A stretch of DNA of 64,000 bases from Edaphovirga cremea (GCF_003332275.1 NZ_QOVA01000003.1:1-64000); one strand, 5' to 3'. Positions 1 through 11,377 are shown, counted from the first letter of the stretch. Made by a program: numbers and translations. Notes: generated by a model from the letters alone, not told the origin.

Positions 1-7
1 CAGGCAT
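1..7 (+). rRNA. rrf: 3' end of 5S rRNA (partial, cut by window start)
   Basis: The window opens with CAGGCAT, the last seven bases of enterobacterial 5S rRNA, followed directly by a strong terminator and the typical rrn T1-T2 spacer. The rest of the rRNA operon lies upstream of the window. In E. coli the rrnE operon also lies shortly before metA. The call rests on context, because seven bases alone would not be diagnostic. Confidence 0.75.
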
Positions 8-12
8 CAAAC

Positions 13-54
13 AAATAACAAAGCCCTGTACGCAAGTACGGGGCTTTGTTATTT
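13..54 (+). terminator. rrn operon terminator T1
   Basis: A 19-bp inverted repeat (13-31 and 36-54, one G-U type mismatch) closes on a GCAA tetraloop; the 3' arm is T-rich. It sits immediately after the 5S rRNA end, in the position of rrnB T1 of E. coli. The arms are symmetrical with A-rich and T-rich flanks, so it could work in both directions. Confidence 0.85.
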
Positions 55-85
55 GCTGCAACCCGGTAATTGCCTTTTCGGGCAG

Positions 86-222
86 AGAGTAGGACAAATC
101 CGTCGGGAACGGATTTGAGCAGCGCATAGCGCTGACCCGAAGGGCGCAGGGCAGGAGCCCGGCGTAAACTGCCAGGCATCAAACAAAGTAAAGAACCTCA
201 GTCGAGAGACTGGGGTTTTTTG
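86..222 (+). terminator. rrn distal spacer and terminator T2
   Basis: The segment starting GAGTAGGACAAATCC closely resembles the spacer between T1 and T2 of E. coli rrnB, including a second copy of the 5S 3' tail (AACTGCCAGGCAT, 167-179). It ends with a hairpin (194-203 paired with 208-217, GAGA loop) followed by a T run. This is the second, backup terminator of the rRNA operon. The 5S-like tail is a known part of such spacers and not a second 5S gene. Confidence 0.85.
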
Positions 223-400
223 CTTTGCTGCTACCCGATAATTCCCTCTTCGATCAGTCTACTTTATTCATAACGTAACTCCGGCCATTTTCTCTTTTCT
301 ACTCTTGTAAGATCTAAGCCCGGTGCGGCCGGATGAAACTTTTTCACCTACAAAATGCAGGCTCGACATTAAGAATAAAAAGCGTTAATGTCGGGCATCT

Positions 401-424
401 AGAAGTCTAAACGTATAAACGTAT
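401..424 (+). promoter_or_regulatory. Tandem MetJ met boxes upstream of metA
   Basis: Three adjacent 8-bp units (AGAAGTCT, AAACGTAT, AAACGTAT) resemble the MetJ consensus AGACGTCT and lie 20 bp before the metA start, overlapping the expected promoter/leader. MetJ with S-adenosylmethionine binds two or more tandem boxes cooperatively and represses methionine genes. The second and third units match the consensus less well than the first. Confidence 0.7.
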
Positions 425-443
425 GTTGTGAGGAAAGAAGGCG

Positions 444-1373
444 ATGCCAATTCGGGTTCCAGATGAGTTACCAGCGGTGAGCTTTTTGCGCAACGAGAAC
501 GTCTTTGTGATGACGTCTTCTCGTGCTAAAACTCAGGAAATCCGTCCCTTGAAGGTGCTGGTTTTGAATCTGATGCCGAAGAAGATAGAAACTGAGAACC
601 AATTTCTCCGCTTGCTATCCAATTCACCGCTGCAAATTGATATCCAGCTGTTACGTATTGACAGCCGGGAGTCAAAGAATACCCCCACAGAGCATTTGAA
701 TAATTTCTACTGCGACTTTGAAGATATTCAGAACGAGAATTTTGATGGCTTAATCGTGACTGGCGCTCCGCTGGGCTTGGTTGATTTCTGTGATGTTGCT
801 TATTGGCCACAGATAGAAAGAATTGTTCACTGGGCCAAAGAGCACGTTACATCGACCCTATTTGTCTGTTGGGCAGTTCAGGCCGCGCTAAATGTCCTGT
901 ATGGCATGCCGAAAATGACCCGTGAAGTGAAGCTATCGGGTGTTTATCAGCATCAGACATTACAGCCTCTGGCACTTTTGACCCGAGGTTTTGATGAGAC
1001 CTTTCTTGCTCCGCATTCACGTTACGCAGACTTTCCAATAGAAGAACTGCGTAAGTATACCGATCTGGATATCTTGGTTGAATCTGAAGAAGCAGGGGCT
1101 TATCTCTTTGCCACTAAAGATAAACGTATGGCTTTCGTCACTGGGCATCCTGAATACGATACAGCAACGCTGGCCGGAGAATATTTACGCGATCTTGCAG
1201 CCGGTTTGACGCCAGCCTTGCCTGTAAACTATTTCCCACAGGACAATCCAGAGCTCTCACCTAAGGCTTCTTGGCGTAGCCATGGTCATCTGCTGTTTTC
1301 TAACTGGCTTAACTATTACGTCTACCAGATAACGCCTTTCGATTTACGGCAAATGAATCCAACTCTCGAGTAA
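444..1373 (+). CDS. metA: Homoserine O-succinyltransferase
   Basis: MetA transfers succinyl from succinyl-CoA to homoserine, the first committed step of methionine synthesis in the cytoplasm. The 309-residue protein has the family length and the class-I glutamine-amidotransferase-like fold: catalytic Cys in VCWAVQAAL (about residue 142), and the His/Glu pair in GHPEYD (about 235-237). The ATG follows an AGGAAAG ribosome site. It stands alone between the rrn terminators and a 12-bp-stem terminator, and met boxes just upstream indicate MetJ repression. The next genes (aceBAK) are a separate unit, the same order as in E. coli. Confidence 0.97.
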   Translation: MPIRVPDELPAVSFLRNENVFVMTSSRAKTQEIRPLKVLVLNLMPKKIETENQFLRLLSNSPLQIDIQLLRIDSRESKNTPTEHLNNFYCDFEDIQNENFDGLIVTGAPLGLVDFCDVAYWPQIERIVHWAKEHVTSTLFVCWAVQAALNVLYGMPKMTREVKLSGVYQHQTLQPLALLTRGFDETFLAPHSRYADFPIEELRKYTDLDILVESEEAGAYLFATKDKRMAFVTGHPEYDTATLAGEYLRDLAAGLTPALPVNYFPQDNPELSPKASWRSHGHLLFSNWLNYYVYQITPFDLRQMNPTLE

Positions 1374-1382
1374 TCACTTCTT

Positions 1383-1413
1383 AAGACAGTGACCAAATAA
1401 AGGTCACTGTCTT
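1383..1413 (+). terminator. Terminator after metA
   Basis: A perfect 12-bp inverted repeat (1383-1394 with 1402-1413, loop AAATAAA) begins ten bases after the metA stop and is followed by a pyrimidine-rich tract. The stretch 1414-1756 up to aceB is AT-rich and holds no gene; it carries the aceB promoter. Confidence 0.8.
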
Positions 1414-1590
1414 CACCTCTTTTGATCACATTTCTGCATCTTACACCCCTCATTTTTTGTCATAACTCTGATTAATCAACAGGTTAAACAATAATTTATG
1501 CATTAATGGAATAGCATCTCTATTACGATGACTTTACACATTAATTTAACATATTGATAACTAAGGTTTATTAAAATAATTTAAAATAAA

Positions 1591-1608
1591 ATGGAAATGG
1601 TTTTTGAT
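1591..1608 (+). promoter_or_regulatory. Candidate IclR operator in the aceB promoter region
   Basis: ATGGAAATGGTTTTTGAT resembles the palindromic IclR site (about TGGAAATNATTTCCA) in its left half and lies about 150 bp before aceB in an AT-rich promoter region. IclR represses aceBAK in E. coli and is encoded just downstream here. The right half is a weak match, so this is a suggestion only. Confidence 0.4.
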
Positions 1609-1756
1609 TTTTTGTTTTTATTGATTACTCTTAGAGCTGTCGGGGCGAAAATCAAACAGTGATAAATCCCTCCCTGACAGTGATTCCAACATGACTCATC
1701 GGCTGAATTGTTTAAATGGCGGTGGGCTGCTGGCCTGAAAAGTAAGGAGAAAGGTA

Positions 1757-3355
1757 ATGACAGAACAGATAGCAAGCCGCGAACTGGCTTTCACACGGCA
1801 GTTCAGCACCGCCGAGAAGAAGATTCTGACTCATGATGCTGTAGAGTTCCTGACCGACCTGGTGAGTCAGTTTACTGCTCCTCGCAATCAGCTTTTGCAA
1901 GTCCGGCTTGCTGCCCAGCAGAAGATTGATCACGGAGAACTGCCGGATTTTATTTCGGAAACGGCTTCCATTCGTAATGGTGATTGGAAAATACTCGGTG
2001 TTCCAGATGACCTGCTCGATCGTCGGGTTGAAATTACAGGCCCGGTAGAACGTAAGATGGTCATCAATGCACTAAATGCCAACGTTAAAGTATTTATGGC
2101 TGACTTTGAGGACTCTCTGGCACCGAGCTGGGATAAAGTCATTGATGGTCAAATAAATTTGCGGGATGCGGTGAATGGTACAATTTCCTATACCAATGAG
2201 TCAGGGAAGATTTACCAACTTCAGCCTAATCCTGCCGTTCTGATCTGTCGGGTTCGCGGCTTACATCTGCCAGAGAAACACGTTCAATGGCAGGGTGAAG
2301 CCATACCTGGAGGGTTGTTCGATTTTGCCCTCTATTTTTTCCACAACTACCGCACGTTGCTGGAAAAGGGTAGTGGACCCTATTTTTACCTGCCAAAAAC
2401 GCAGTCCTATCAGGAAGCCGCCTGGTGGAGCGATGTATTCAGTTTCACTGAGGATCGCTTCGAGCTGCCGCGTGGCACGATCAAGGCTACCGTATTGATC
2501 GAGACTTTGCCTGCGGTATTCCAGATGGATGAGATCCTCTATCACCTGCGTGATCACATTGTTGGGCTTAACTGTGGTCGTTGGGATTACATTTTCAGCT
2601 ATATAAAAACGCTGAAGAATCACCCCGATCGCGTTTTGCCTGACCGCCAATCCGTAACGATGGAAAAACCTTTCCTCAGCGCCTATTCGCGCTTGCTGAT
2701 TAAAACCTGTCATCGACGTGGTGCTTTCGCGATGGGGGGGATGGCGGCGTTTATTCCCAGTAAAGATACGCAACGTAATGCCTGGGTTCTGGATCGGGTC
2801 CGCGCGGACAAGCAACTGGAAGCAGACAACGGCCACGATGGTACTTGGGTTGCTCATCCTGGGTTGGCAGATACGGTTATGGACGTTTTTAATCGGGCAC
2901 TTGGCGAAAGAAAAAACCAACTGGACGTACTTCGTGAAGAAGATGCCCCCATTCCTGCAGAACTGCTGCTGCAAGCCTGTGAAGGTAAGCGCACAGAAGA
3001 GGGAATGCGCGCCAATATCCGCGTGGCAGTGCAATACATTGAAGCCTGGATCTCTGGCAATGGTTGCGTACCTATTTACGGGCTGATGGAAGATGCGGCG
3101 ACGGCCGAGATTTCACGCACCTCGATATGGCAATGGATTCACCACGGCAAGACATTGAGCGATGGGCAACCGGTGACTGCCAGTCTGTTCCGCGAAATGC
3201 TGGCGCAAGAAATGAGGGTGATTCAGGAGGAGTTGGGCGAGCAACGTTTCAGCTCCGGGCGCTTTGATGATGCTGCACGATTGATGGAACGCATAACGAC
3301 TCAGGATGAGTTGATCGACTTCCTGACCCTGCCAGGTTACGCCCTGTTAGCGTGA
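1757..3355 (+). CDS. aceB: Malate synthase A
   Basis: AceB condenses glyoxylate with acetyl-CoA to malate, the second step of the glyoxylate bypass used for growth on acetate or fatty acids. The 532-residue protein matches the usual AceB length. The family signature is visible as RDHIVGLNCGRWDYIF (about residues 260-275), and VFMADFEDSLAPSWDKV (about 105-120) belongs to the active-site region. The ATG has a strong AAGGAG site eight bases upstream. It is the first gene of aceBAK, 57 bp before aceA. Confidence 0.97.
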   Translation: MTEQIASRELAFTRQFSTAEKKILTHDAVEFLTDLVSQFTAPRNQLLQVRLAAQQKIDHGELPDFISETASIRNGDWKILGVPDDLLDRRVEITGPVERKMVINALNANVKVFMADFEDSLAPSWDKVIDGQINLRDAVNGTISYTNESGKIYQLQPNPAVLICRVRGLHLPEKHVQWQGEAIPGGLFDFALYFFHNYRTLLEKGSGPYFYLPKTQSYQEAAWWSDVFSFTEDRFELPRGTIKATVLIETLPAVFQMDEILYHLRDHIVGLNCGRWDYIFSYIKTLKNHPDRVLPDRQSVTMEKPFLSAYSRLLIKTCHRRGAFAMGGMAAFIPSKDTQRNAWVLDRVRADKQLEADNGHDGTWVAHPGLADTVMDVFNRALGERKNQLDVLREEDAPIPAELLLQACEGKRTEEGMRANIRVAVQYIEAWISGNGCVPIYGLMEDAATAEISRTSIWQWIHHGKTLSDGQPVTASLFREMLAQEMRVIQEELGEQRFSSGRFDDAARLMERITTQDELIDFLTLPGYALLA

Positions 3356-3412
3356 TGTGGCGCGTTGATGAACATTTTGAACCCTACAAATAAATAGAAT
3401 GGAGCATCTGTT

Positions 3413-4720
3413 ATGAAAACCTCACGTACCCAGCAGATTGAGCAGTTGGAACAAGAATGGAAACAACCGCGTTGGGAAGGAATTACCCGTCCTTATAGCG
3501 CGGCAGATGTGGTAAATCTGCGTGGTTCGGTGAATCCGGAATGTACGCTCGCGCAATTGGGTGCGGCCAGATTGTGGCGTTTGCTGCATGGTGATGCGCG
3601 TAAAGGGTATATCAACTGTTTGGGTGCCTTGACCGGCGGTCAAGCTTTGCAGCAGGCAAAAGCGGGTATTGAGGCCATCTATCTTTCAGGATGGCAAGTA
3701 GCGGCTGATGCCAACTCGGCCTCCAGCATGTATCCCGACCAATCGCTTTATCCGGTCAACTCCGTGCCGATGGTCGTTGAGCGCATCAACAACACGTTTC
3801 GCCGGGCGGATCAGATTCAATGGTCGAATAAGATTGAGCCGGGTGACAAAAACTATACCGACTACTTCCTGCCGATTGTGGCTGATGCCGAAGCCGGCTT
3901 CGGTGGGGTTCTGAATGCGTTCGAACTGATGAAGGCCATGATTGAAGCGGGTGCCGCTGCGGTTCACTTTGAAGATCAATTGGCTGCGGTAAAAAAATGT
4001 GGCCACATGGGCGGTAAAGTGTTGGTACCGACGCAAGAAGCGATTCAGAAATTGATTTCTGCACGTCTTGCAGCGGATGTGCTGGGTGTCCCGACGCTGG
4101 TTGTCGCCCGGACTGATGCCGATGCTGCCGATCTCCTGACCTCCGATTGCGATCCGTGGGACAGCGATTTTATTACTGGTGAGCGCACGGCAGAAGGGTT
4201 TTACCGGACGCGTGCAGGTGTCGAACAGGCCATCAGTCGTGCATTGGCCTACGCTCCGTATGCCGATCTGGTGTGGTGTGAAACATCAACACCGGATCTT
4301 GATATGGCTCGCCGCTTTGCCGAAGCTATCCACGCCAAATATCCCGGCAAGCTGCTGGCCTATAACTGTTCGCCTTCGTTCAACTGGAAGAAAAATCTGG
4401 ATGACGCCACCATTGCCCGCTTCCAGGACGAACTCTCCGCGATGGGGTACAAATATCAGTTCATCACGTTGGCTGGCATCCACAGTATGTGGTTCAACAT
4501 GTTTGATTTGGCCCATGCTTACGCGCAAGGTGAAGGGATGAAGCATTACGTTGAAAAAGTGCAGCAGCCTGAGTTTGATGCGGTTGCACGTGGTTATACC
4601 TTTGCGTCCCATCAGCAGGAAGTAGGCACCGGCTACTTTGACAAAGTCACCACCATTATTCAGGGTGGGGCCTCCTCTGTGACAGCGTTGACCGGTTCAA
4701 CAGAAGAGCAGCAATTCTAA
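3413..4720 (+). CDS. aceA: Isocitrate lyase
   Basis: AceA cleaves isocitrate to succinate and glyoxylate, the entry step of the glyoxylate bypass. The 435-residue protein contains the catalytic KKCGHMGGK motif (Cys near residue 195), and metal/substrate residues in [10 protein letters not shown] and [11 protein letters not shown], all typical of the PEP mutase/isocitrate lyase superfamily. GGAGCATCTGTTATG gives a ribosome site ahead of the ATG. It lies between aceB and aceK in one operon; a hairpin after it separates the highly expressed enzyme genes from the regulatory kinase gene. Confidence 0.97.
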   Translation: MKTSRTQQIEQLEQEWKQPRWEGITRPYSAADVVNLRGSVNPECTLAQLGAARLWRLLHGDARKGYINCLGALTGGQALQQAKAGIEAIYLSGWQVAADANSASSMYPDQSLYPVNSVPMVVERINNTFRRADQIQWSNKIEPGDKNYTDYFLPIVADAEAGFGGVLNAFELMKAMIEAGAAAVHFEDQLAAVKKCGHMGGKVLVPTQEAIQKLISARLAADVLGVPTLVVARTDADAADLLTSDCDPWDSDFITGERTAEGFYRTRAGVEQAISRALAYAPYADLVWCETSTPDLDMARRFAEAIHAKYPGKLLAYNCSPSFNWKKNLDDATIARFQDELSAMGYKYQFITLAGIHSMWFNMFDLAHAYAQGEGMKHYVEKVQQPEFDAVARGYTFASHQQEVGTGYFDKVTTIIQGGASSVTALTGSTEEQQF

Positions 4721-4748
4721 TCGAATCCTGACCGTACCGTCATGCCGC

Positions 4749-4777
4749 GCCAGAGCCTGTTTATCGCAGGCTCTGGC
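4749..4777 (+). promoter_or_regulatory. aceA-aceK intercistronic hairpin
   Basis: A perfect 11-bp inverted repeat (GCCAGAGCCTG with CAGGCTCTGGC, 7-nt loop) lies between the aceA stop and the aceK ribosome site. It has no T run, so it should act as an mRNA-stabilising or attenuating structure rather than a full terminator. In E. coli a structured aceA-aceK spacer accompanies much lower AceK than AceA expression; the same role is inferred here. Confidence 0.6.
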
Positions 4778-4801
4778 TGATTGCGCTTAAAGGGGATCAC
4801 T

Positions 4802-6544
4802 ATGGGTTTGGAAAAACTTATTGCGCAGACAATTTTGCAGGGTTTCGATGCACAGTATGGCCGCTTTCTGGAGGTGACCGCCGGTGCGCAGCAGCGCTTT
4901 GAACAGGCGGATTGGCCTGCCATACAGGGAGCCATGAAACAGCGGATTCATCTTTATGATCATCATGTTGGGCTGGTTGTCGAGCAGTTGAGATGCATTA
5001 CCGGGCCGCGTTTTTATGATGCGGGGTTTGTTTCCCGGGTAAAAAGTATCTACACGTCTCTGCTCCCGGATTACCCGCGATTTGAAATTGCCGAGAGCTT
5101 CTTTAATTCCGTCTATTGCCGGGTGTTCAAGCATCGCGATCTGACGCCGGATAAGCTGTTTGTCTTCAGTTCCCAGCCTGAACGTCGATTCCACGACAGT
5201 TCCCGTCCCCTGTCGCGTAGATTTATGTCGCAGGGTGATATTGCCACGATGCTGCGGACAATCCTCAAGGATCTGCCACTGCGTTTGCCGTGGGAGAATC
5301 TTGATCGTGATATCCATTACATTATCCAATCATTGCAGCAATCCTTCACTCCCTCGCAGCTTGGCGAAGCGCAGTTTGAAATTGCCAACGAGCTGTTTTA
5401 TCGCAATAAAGCGGCCTGGCTAGTGGGGAAATTGAGAATGGAAGGGCAGATCGTTCCCTTTTTAATGCCAATTCACCACAGCGATCAGGGTGCATTATTT
5501 ATCGATACCTGCCTTACCGGTAAAGACGAAGCCAGTATCGTATTTGGTTTTGCCCGGTCCTATTTCATGGTGTATGCGCCGCTTCCTGCCGCATTGGTCG
5601 AGTGGTTAAGGGAAATACTTCCCAGTAAAACCACCGCTGAGCTTTATATGGCGATTGGTTGTCAGAAGCATGGAAAAACAGAGTGTTACCGTGAATATTT
5701 GACCTTCATGGCTAAAACCCGTGAGCAATTTATCATTGCCCCCGGCGTCAAAGGCATGGTGATGCTGGTGTTTACACTTCCGTCATTCGATCGGGTTTTC
5801 AAGGTGATCAAAGACCACTTCGCACCGCAAAAAGAGGTGACCGAAGCGCGGGTCATGGCGTGCTATCAATTGGTCAAAGAGCACGATCGGGTTGGACGAA
5901 TGGCCGATACGCAGGAGTACGAAAACTTTGTGATCGATAAAAGCGCGATCAGCACGGAACTGATGGCGGAATTATTGCGCGAGGTGCCTGAAAAGCTGGA
6001 AGATATTGGCGACAGAATTATTATTCGTCATCTCTATATGGAAAGACGAATGACGCCACTGAACCTCTACCTTGAGCAGGTTGAAGGTCAGCCATTGCGT
6101 GATGTGATTGAAGAATATGGCAATGCGATAAAACAACTGGCCGCTGCCAATATTTTCCCCGGTGACATGCTGTTCAAAAACTTTGGTGTTACGCGTCATG
6201 GCCGGGTGGTCTTTTATGACTATGACGAAATCTGTTATATGACTGAGGTGAATTTTCGCGATATCCCACCGCCGCGCTATCCGGAAGATGAAATGGCCAG
6301 TGAGCCTTGGTATAGCATTTCATCCAATGATGTCTTTCCCGAAGAGTTTCGCCATTTTCTCTGTAGCGATCGACGCATCCGGGCGATTTTTGAGGAACTG
6401 CATGGCGATCTGTTCCGCGCTGGCTATTGGCGCGGGCTGCAACAGCGCATTCGCGACGGTCATGTGGAGGATGTCTTTGCCTACCGTCGCCGCCGACGTT
6501 TCAGTCAGCGGCAAGCCCCTGAATTACCTAAGTTGGCAGGTTAA
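4802..6544 (+). CDS. aceK: Isocitrate dehydrogenase kinase/phosphatase
   Basis: AceK reversibly phosphorylates isocitrate dehydrogenase, sending isocitrate to the glyoxylate bypass when it is inactivated. I chose ATG 4802 because AAGGGG sits seven bases upstream and the product (580 residues, [20 protein letters not shown]) aligns with E. coli AceK; a TTG at 4781 would add seven residues without a ribosome site. The kinase core is clear: the ATP-binding region near residue 320 ([12 protein letters not shown]), and the catalytic/metal stretch [27 protein letters not shown] split around residue 450-480. Its stop overlaps the stop of convergent iclR. Confidence 0.95.
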   Translation: MGLEKLIAQTILQGFDAQYGRFLEVTAGAQQRFEQADWPAIQGAMKQRIHLYDHHVGLVVEQLRCITGPRFYDAGFVSRVKSIYTSLLPDYPRFEIAESFFNSVYCRVFKHRDLTPDKLFVFSSQPERRFHDSSRPLSRRFMSQGDIATMLRTILKDLPLRLPWENLDRDIHYIIQSLQQSFTPSQLGEAQFEIANELFYRNKAAWLVGKLRMEGQIVPFLMPIHHSDQGALFIDTCLTGKDEASIVFGFARSYFMVYAPLPAALVEWLREILPSKTTAELYMAIGCQKHGKTECYREYLTFMAKTREQFIIAPGVKGMVMLVFTLPSFDRVFKVIKDHFAPQKEVTEARVMACYQLVKEHDRVGRMADTQEYENFVIDKSAISTELMAELLREVPEKLEDIGDRIIIRHLYMERRMTPLNLYLEQVEGQPLRDVIEEYGNAIKQLAAANIFPGDMLFKNFGVTRHGRVVFYDYDEICYMTEVNFRDIPPPRYPEDEMASEPWYSISSNDVFPEEFRHFLCSDRRIRAIFEELHGDLFRAGYWRGLQQRIRDGHVEDVFAYRRRRRFSQRQAPELPKLAG

Positions 6545-7377
6545 TTTCTTGAGCCGCCATAAGACTGGGTAATCTCTTTGGCGGCATGGATAACCAGCGC
6601 ACCAAGCTCGGTAACGCGATCGTCAGTCATGCGAGAAACCGGACCAGAAATTGAGATCGCCGCAAAGGCTTCCCGATGTTCATCAAAAATGCAGGCTGCG
6701 ATACAGCGCAGTCCGAGCGCATGTTCTTCATCGTCAAAGGAATATCCACGTTTACGGATCTCCGCTAATTCCAGCTTCAGGTTGGCAGGAGAACTCAATG
6801 TTCTCGGTGTATAACTATGCAGTCCTTTTTTGTGTAAAAGCTGAGCCACCTGGTCGTCCGGCAGGGTTGAGAGAAATGCCTTACCTGCACCGGAGGCGTG
6901 CATCGGCAGTTTTCCACCAATTGGCGCTGACATGCGCATTAACGCAGTACACTGCACCTGATCAATAATGATCGCCTGATAATCACTGTGATCGAGCACG
7001 GCCAGATTGACGGTTTCGCCCGACTCTTCCATCAGACTACGCAGCATCGGGTGTACCATCGCGAGTAAATTACGGCTTTGCAGGAAACTGCTGCCCACCA
7101 CGAATGCATGTGAGCCAATGGTCCACAGTCCAAGATCGCCTACCTGGCGAACAAAACCCTGTTGTTGCATGGTCGTCAGTAGGCGATGCGTCGTAGAATT
7201 GGGTAAACCGGCTTGCTGGGCCAAATCGGTCAAAGCGACATTACCGTGCGCTTCGGCAATGTATTCCAATAATGTAAGTCCACGGGTGAGCGACTGGACC
7301 TGACCGGTCGCCGCAGGGGCAGTTGTTGCCGTACCGCGTGGTTTCTTGCCGCGTTTAACGGGAGTTGGTGTTGCCAT
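6541..7377 (-). CDS. iclR: Acetate operon repressor
   Basis: IclR represses aceBAK and its own gene. The 278-residue product has an N-terminal basic arm, a winged-helix domain ([28 protein letters not shown], about residues 45-75, shown here in parts) and a C-terminal effector domain with the conserved [16 protein letters not shown] and [14 protein letters not shown] segments. The start at 7377 is preferred over one 18 bases further upstream because AAGGA lies just before it and the N-terminus ([15 protein letters not shown]) matches E. coli IclR. It is convergent with aceK, and the two stop codons share the bases TTAA (6541-6544). Confidence 0.95.
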   Translation of the reverse strand: MATPTPVKRGKKPRGTATTAPAATGQVQSLTRGLTLLEYIAEAHGNVALTDLAQQAGLPNSTTHRLLTTMQQQGFVRQVGDLGLWTIGSHAFVVGSSFLQSRNLLAMVHPMLRSLMEESGETVNLAVLDHSDYQAIIIDQVQCTALMRMSAPIGGKLPMHASGAGKAFLSTLPDDQVAQLLHKKGLHSYTPRTLSSPANLKLELAEIRKRGYSFDDEEHALGLRCIAACIFDEHREAFAAISISGPVSRMTDDRVTELGALVIHAAKEITQSYGGSRN

Positions 7378-7410
7378 ATGCAATTCCTTATTCAAAGCGG
7401 CGAAGGAGTA

Positions 7411-7430
7411 TTTTGGAATTCATTTTCATT
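7411..7430 (-). promoter_or_regulatory. Candidate IclR autoregulatory site
   Basis: TTTTGGAATTCATTTTCATT lies 34 bp before the iclR start and shares the TGGAA...ATTTTCA pattern of IclR operators; E. coli iclR is autorepressed from such a site. The assignment is by pattern only. Confidence 0.4.
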
Positions 7431-7488
7431 TATTCATTATGGATTGCAACCGCTAATTGCGCTCATCCGATGTGTTGGCTGCGCTAGC

Positions 7489-7501
7489 TGAAAAAGTCTC
7501 A
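7489..7501 (+). promoter_or_regulatory. Candidate MetR site upstream of metH
   Basis: TGAAAAAGTCTCA fits the MetR consensus TGAA-N5-TTCA with one mismatch and lies about 120 bp before the metH start. MetR activates metH in enterobacteria in response to homocysteine. Confidence 0.45.
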
Positions 7502-7622
7502 ACTTGTTGCAGGCACTGCATATGAATAACTTATGCTAGGATGGCCTGTTTGATTTTCCGGCAATCGTTTCCGTCGGTACAGCATGTGGATAGGGTGAGT
7601 AACGTGGGTGGAAGGGGCTACA

Positions 7623-10600
7623 GTGACAAATCGAGTTGAAGCGCTGCGTAAGCAGCTGGCACAGCGTATTTTAGTGTTAGATGGCGGCATGGGAACCATG
7701 ATCCAAAGTTATAAGCTTGAGGAGAATGACTACCGTGGCGCAAGGTTTGCTGATTGGCAAAGCGATCTGAAAGGTAATAACGATCTGCTGGTATTAAGCA
7801 AACCTGAGGTGATAACCGCCATTCATAACGGGTATCTCGAAGCGGGTGCGGATATTCTCGAAACGAATACCTTCAACTCGACTCCCATAGCCATGGCTGA
7901 TTACCATATGGAATCGCTATCGGCGGAGATTAACTACGAAGCGGCTCGTTTGGCAAGAATTTGTGCCGATGAATGGACCGCGCGCACCCCGGAAAAACCG
8001 CGTTATGTGGCCGGTGTTCTCGGGCCTACCAACCGCACGGCCTCTATTTCGCCAGATGTTAACGATCCGGCTTTTCGCAATGTCAGTTTTGACCAGTTGG
8101 TGGAAGCCTATCGCGAATCCACCCGTGCGCTGGTTGAGGGCGGTGTCGATCTGATTATGATCGAAACTGTTTTCGATACGCTGAATGCCAAGGCCGCGAC
8201 ATTTGCGGTGGAGAGCGAATTTGAGGCACTGGGCATTGTATTGCCAGTCATGATCTCTGGAACCATTACGGATGCCTCTGGCCGTACTCTTTCGGGTCAG
8301 ACGACGGAAGCCTTTTATAACTCCCTGCGTCACGTAAAAGCCCTCTCATTTGGCCTCAACTGTGCATTGGGCCCGGATGAATTGCGTCAGTATGTGCAAG
8401 AACTGTCGCGTATTGCTGAGTGTTATGTGACCGTACACCCGAATGCGGGTCTGCCAAATGCATTCGGTGAATACGATCTGGATGCCAGGGAAATGGCAAA
8501 GCAAATTGGCGAATGGGCACGTTCCGGTTTCCTGAATATTGTCGGTGGTTGCTGTGGTACTACACCTGAGCATATCGCCGCTATCGCCCGCGCAGTAGAG
8601 GGTGTCCCACCCCGCCAACTGCCCGAAATACCGGTTGCCTGCCGTCTTGCTGGACTTGAACCCTTAACGATCGATGCCAAGTCATTGTTCGTTAATGTGG
8701 GTGAACGTACCAACGTGACCGGTTCTGCGCGCTTCAAACGGCTGATTAAAGAAGAAAAATATGCCGAAGCGTTGGCAGTTGCCCGCCAGCAGGTCGAGAG
8801 TGGCGCGCAGATTATCGACATCAACATGGATGAAGGCATGCTCGACGCGGAAGCGGCGATGGTGCGCTTTCTTAACCTGATTGCCGGTGAACCAGACATT
8901 GCCCGTGTGCCAATCATGATCGACTCGTCCAAGTGGGACGTGATAGAGAAAGGGCTGAAATGTATTCAGGGCAAAGGGATTGTTAACTCTATTTCAATGA
9001 AGGAAGGCGAGGACGCTTTCATTCATCATGCAAAACTGGTGCGCCGTTACGGTGCGGCGGTTGTGGTGATGGCTTTTGATGAAGTGGGGCAGGCCGATAC
9101 GCGTGAACGCAAGATCGCTATATGCCGTCGTGCCTACAAAATCCTCACCGAAAAAGTGGGTTTCCCGCCAGAAGACATTATTTTCGATCCCAATATTTTT
9201 GCGGTCGCGACCGGCATTGAAGAACACAACAATTACGCTGTCGATTTTATCGAAGCCTGCGCCGACATCAAATCGCAACTCCCTCACGCCCTGATCTCTG
9301 GCGGTGTCTCGAACGTCTCGTTCTCCTTTCGTGGAAACGATGGGGTGCGTGAAGCGATCCACGCCGTTTTCCTCTATCACGCCATTCGTAATGGAATGGA
9401 TATGGGGATCGTCAACGCCGGACAGTTGGCTATCTATGACGATTTACCTGCCGAGTTACGCGATGCTGTTGAAGATGTCATCCTCAATCGGCGTGATGAT
9501 GGGACAGAACGTCTGCTGGATCTGGCCGAAAAATATAAAGGCAGCAAAGACGATGGTGAAGCCAATAAACAGCAGGCTGAATGGCGCAGTTGGCCGGTAA
9601 AAAAACGCCTCGAATATTCATTGGTGAAAGGCATTACCGAGTTTATCGAACTGGATACCGAAGAGGCACGTCAGGAAGCGGATCGCCCTATCGAAGTGAT
9701 CGAAGGGCCGCTGATGGATGGCATGAATGTAGTCGGCGATCTGTTCGGTGAGGGGAAAATGTTTCTGCCGCAGGTGGTGAAATCCGCCCGGGTTATGAAG
9801 CAGGCAGTGGCCTATCTGGAACCTTATATCGAAGCCAGCAAGCAAAAAGGTTCTACTGCCGGAAAGATTTTATTGGCGACGGTGAAAGGCGATGTTCACG
9901 ATATCGGTAAAAATATCGTTGGCGTGGTGTTGCAATGCAATAACTACGAAATCATTGATTTGGGCGTCATGGTACCCACGGACAAAATCCTGAAGACCGC
10001 CATTGAACAGAAGGTGGATATTATCGGTTTGTCTGGACTGATAACGCCGTCGCTGGATGAGATGGTCAACGTTGCCAAAGAAATGGAGCGGCAAGGCTTC
10101 ACGCTACCGTTGCTGATCGGCGGCGCAACGACCTCCAAGGCCCACACTGCGGTTAAAATTGAACAGAATTACAGTGGCCCCACAACCTATGTGCAAAATG
10201 CCTCGCGAACGGTAGGGGTGGTTTCGGCTCTGTTGTCGGATACACAGCGCGATGACTTTGTCGCGCGGACGCGTAAAGAGTATGAAACGGTGCGGATTCA
10301 GCATGCCCGGAAAAAACCGCGCACACCACCTGTTTCTCTGCAAGCCGCGCGTGAAAATGCGCTGGAGATCGATTGGGACAATTATACTCCCCCGGTCGCA
10401 CACCGTCTTGGGGTGCAGAAGGTCGAAGCCAGTATAGAAACACTGCGCAATTATATCGACTGGACGCCTTTCTTTATGACCTGGTCGTTGGCGGGTAAAT
10501 ACCCCCGTATCCTGGAAGACGAGGTGGTGGGCGAGGAAGCCAAACGCCTGTTCAGCGATGCCAACGAGTTGCTGGATAAACTTTCCAACGAAAAATTATT

Positions 10601-11306
10601 GACCCCGCGTGGTGTGGTCGGATTATTCCCTGCCAACCGTGTTGGGGATGATATCGAGATCTACCGTGACGAGCGGCGTAGTGAGGTGTTGGTGGTCAGC
10701 CACCATCTGCGACAGCAAACCGAGAAAACAGACTTCCCCAATTACTGTCTGGCCGATTTTGTTGCACCGAAATCCAGCGGTAAACATGATTACATGGGAG
10801 CGTTTGCCGTGACCGGTGGCCTGGAAGAGGATACGCTGGCAGAGGCTTATGACCAGCAGCACGATGATTACAATAAAATCATGGTGAAAGCGCTATCCGA
10901 TCGTCTGGCAGAGGCTTTTGCTGAATACCTTCACGAGCGGGTTCGTAAAGTGTATTGGGGTTTTGCGGGCAACGAAAACCTGAGCAATGAAGAGCTGATC
11001 CGGGAAAACTATCAGGGCATTCGTCCTGCTCCAGGCTATCCGGCCTGTCCAGAACATACTGAAAAAGGCCAGATTTGGCAGTTACTTGATGCGCAAACCC
11101 ATACCGGTATGAAACTGACGGGGTCTTACGCCATGTGGCCGGGAGCTTCTGTTGCGGGCTGGTACTTCAGCCATCCGGACAGTAAATATTTCGCTGTGGC
11201 GCAGATTCAACGCGATCAGGTTGAAGACTATGCCGCGCGTAAAGGTATGCCGATAGCGGAAGTGGAGCGCTGGCTCGCTCCGAATCTGGGGTATGACGCA
11301 GACTGA
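7623..11306 (+). CDS. metH: Cobalamin-dependent methionine synthase
   Basis: MetH transfers methyl from 5-methyltetrahydrofolate to homocysteine using methylcobalamin. The GTG at 7623 follows GAAGGGG and gives 1227 residues, exactly the E. coli length; a GTG at 7608 is possible but unsupported. Domains in order: homocysteine-binding barrel (zinc ligands in GLNCALG and [10 protein letters not shown], about residues 240-315), pterin-binding domain (from about 350), B12 cap and Rossmann domain with [11 protein letters not shown] (His ligand near 759), and the C-terminal S-adenosylmethionine reactivation domain ([14 protein letters not shown], about 1135). A hairpin terminator follows. Confidence 0.97.
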   Translation: MTNRVEALRKQLAQRILVLDGGMGTMIQSYKLEENDYRGARFADWQSDLKGNNDLLVLSKPEVITAIHNGYLEAGADILETNTFNSTPIAMADYHMESLSAEINYEAARLARICADEWTARTPEKPRYVAGVLGPTNRTASISPDVNDPAFRNVSFDQLVEAYRESTRALVEGGVDLIMIETVFDTLNAKAATFAVESEFEALGIVLPVMISGTITDASGRTLSGQTTEAFYNSLRHVKALSFGLNCALGPDELRQYVQELSRIAECYVTVHPNAGLPNAFGEYDLDAREMAKQIGEWARSGFLNIVGGCCGTTPEHIAAIARAVEGVPPRQLPEIPVACRLAGLEPLTIDAKSLFVNVGERTNVTGSARFKRLIKEEKYAEALAVARQQVESGAQIIDINMDEGMLDAEAAMVRFLNLIAGEPDIARVPIMIDSSKWDVIEKGLKCIQGKGIVNSISMKEGEDAFIHHAKLVRRYGAAVVVMAFDEVGQADTRERKIAICRRAYKILTEKVGFPPEDIIFDPNIFAVATGIEEHNNYAVDFIEACADIKSQLPHALISGGVSNVSFSFRGNDGVREAIHAVFLYHAIRNGMDMGIVNAGQLAIYDDLPAELRDAVEDVILNRRDDGTERLLDLAEKYKGSKDDGEANKQQAEWRSWPVKKRLEYSLVKGITEFIELDTEEARQEADRPIEVIEGPLMDGMNVVGDLFGEGKMFLPQVVKSARVMKQAVAYLEPYIEASKQKGSTAGKILLATVKGDVHDIGKNIVGVVLQCNNYEIIDLGVMVPTDKILKTAIEQKVDIIGLSGLITPSLDEMVNVAKEMERQGFTLPLLIGGATTSKAHTAVKIEQNYSGPTTYVQNASRTVGVVSALLSDTQRDDFVARTRKEYETVRIQHARKKPRTPPVSLQAARENALEIDWDNYTPPVAHRLGVQKVEASIETLRNYIDWTPFFMTWSLAGKYPRILEDEVVGEEAKRLFSDANELLDKLSNEKLLTPRGVVGLFPANRVGDDIEIYRDERRSEVLVVSHHLRQQTEKTDFPNYCLADFVAPKSSGKHDYMGAFAVTGGLEEDTLAEAYDQQHDDYNKIMVKALSDRLAEAFAEYLHERVRKVYWGFAGNENLSNEELIRENYQGIRPAPGYPACPEHTEKGQIWQLLDAQTHTGMKLTGSYAMWPGASVAGWYFSHPDSKYFAVAQIQRDQVEDYAARKGMPIAEVERWLAPNLGYDAD

Positions 11307-11377
11307 TCTGATATACCCGTCATACGTCGAGCTGCAGATGCGTTGACTGCAACTCGAACTATTTATATAGACATGAA

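Noticed and set aside
167-179. Possible second 5S rRNA gene
   Set aside because: Only the 3' tail is present; the same tail is a normal part of the rrn T1-T2 spacer in E. coli rrnB.
2261-3034. Long minus-strand frame inside aceB
   Set aside because: It is the antisense of a strongly conserved gene and shows no recognisable protein features.
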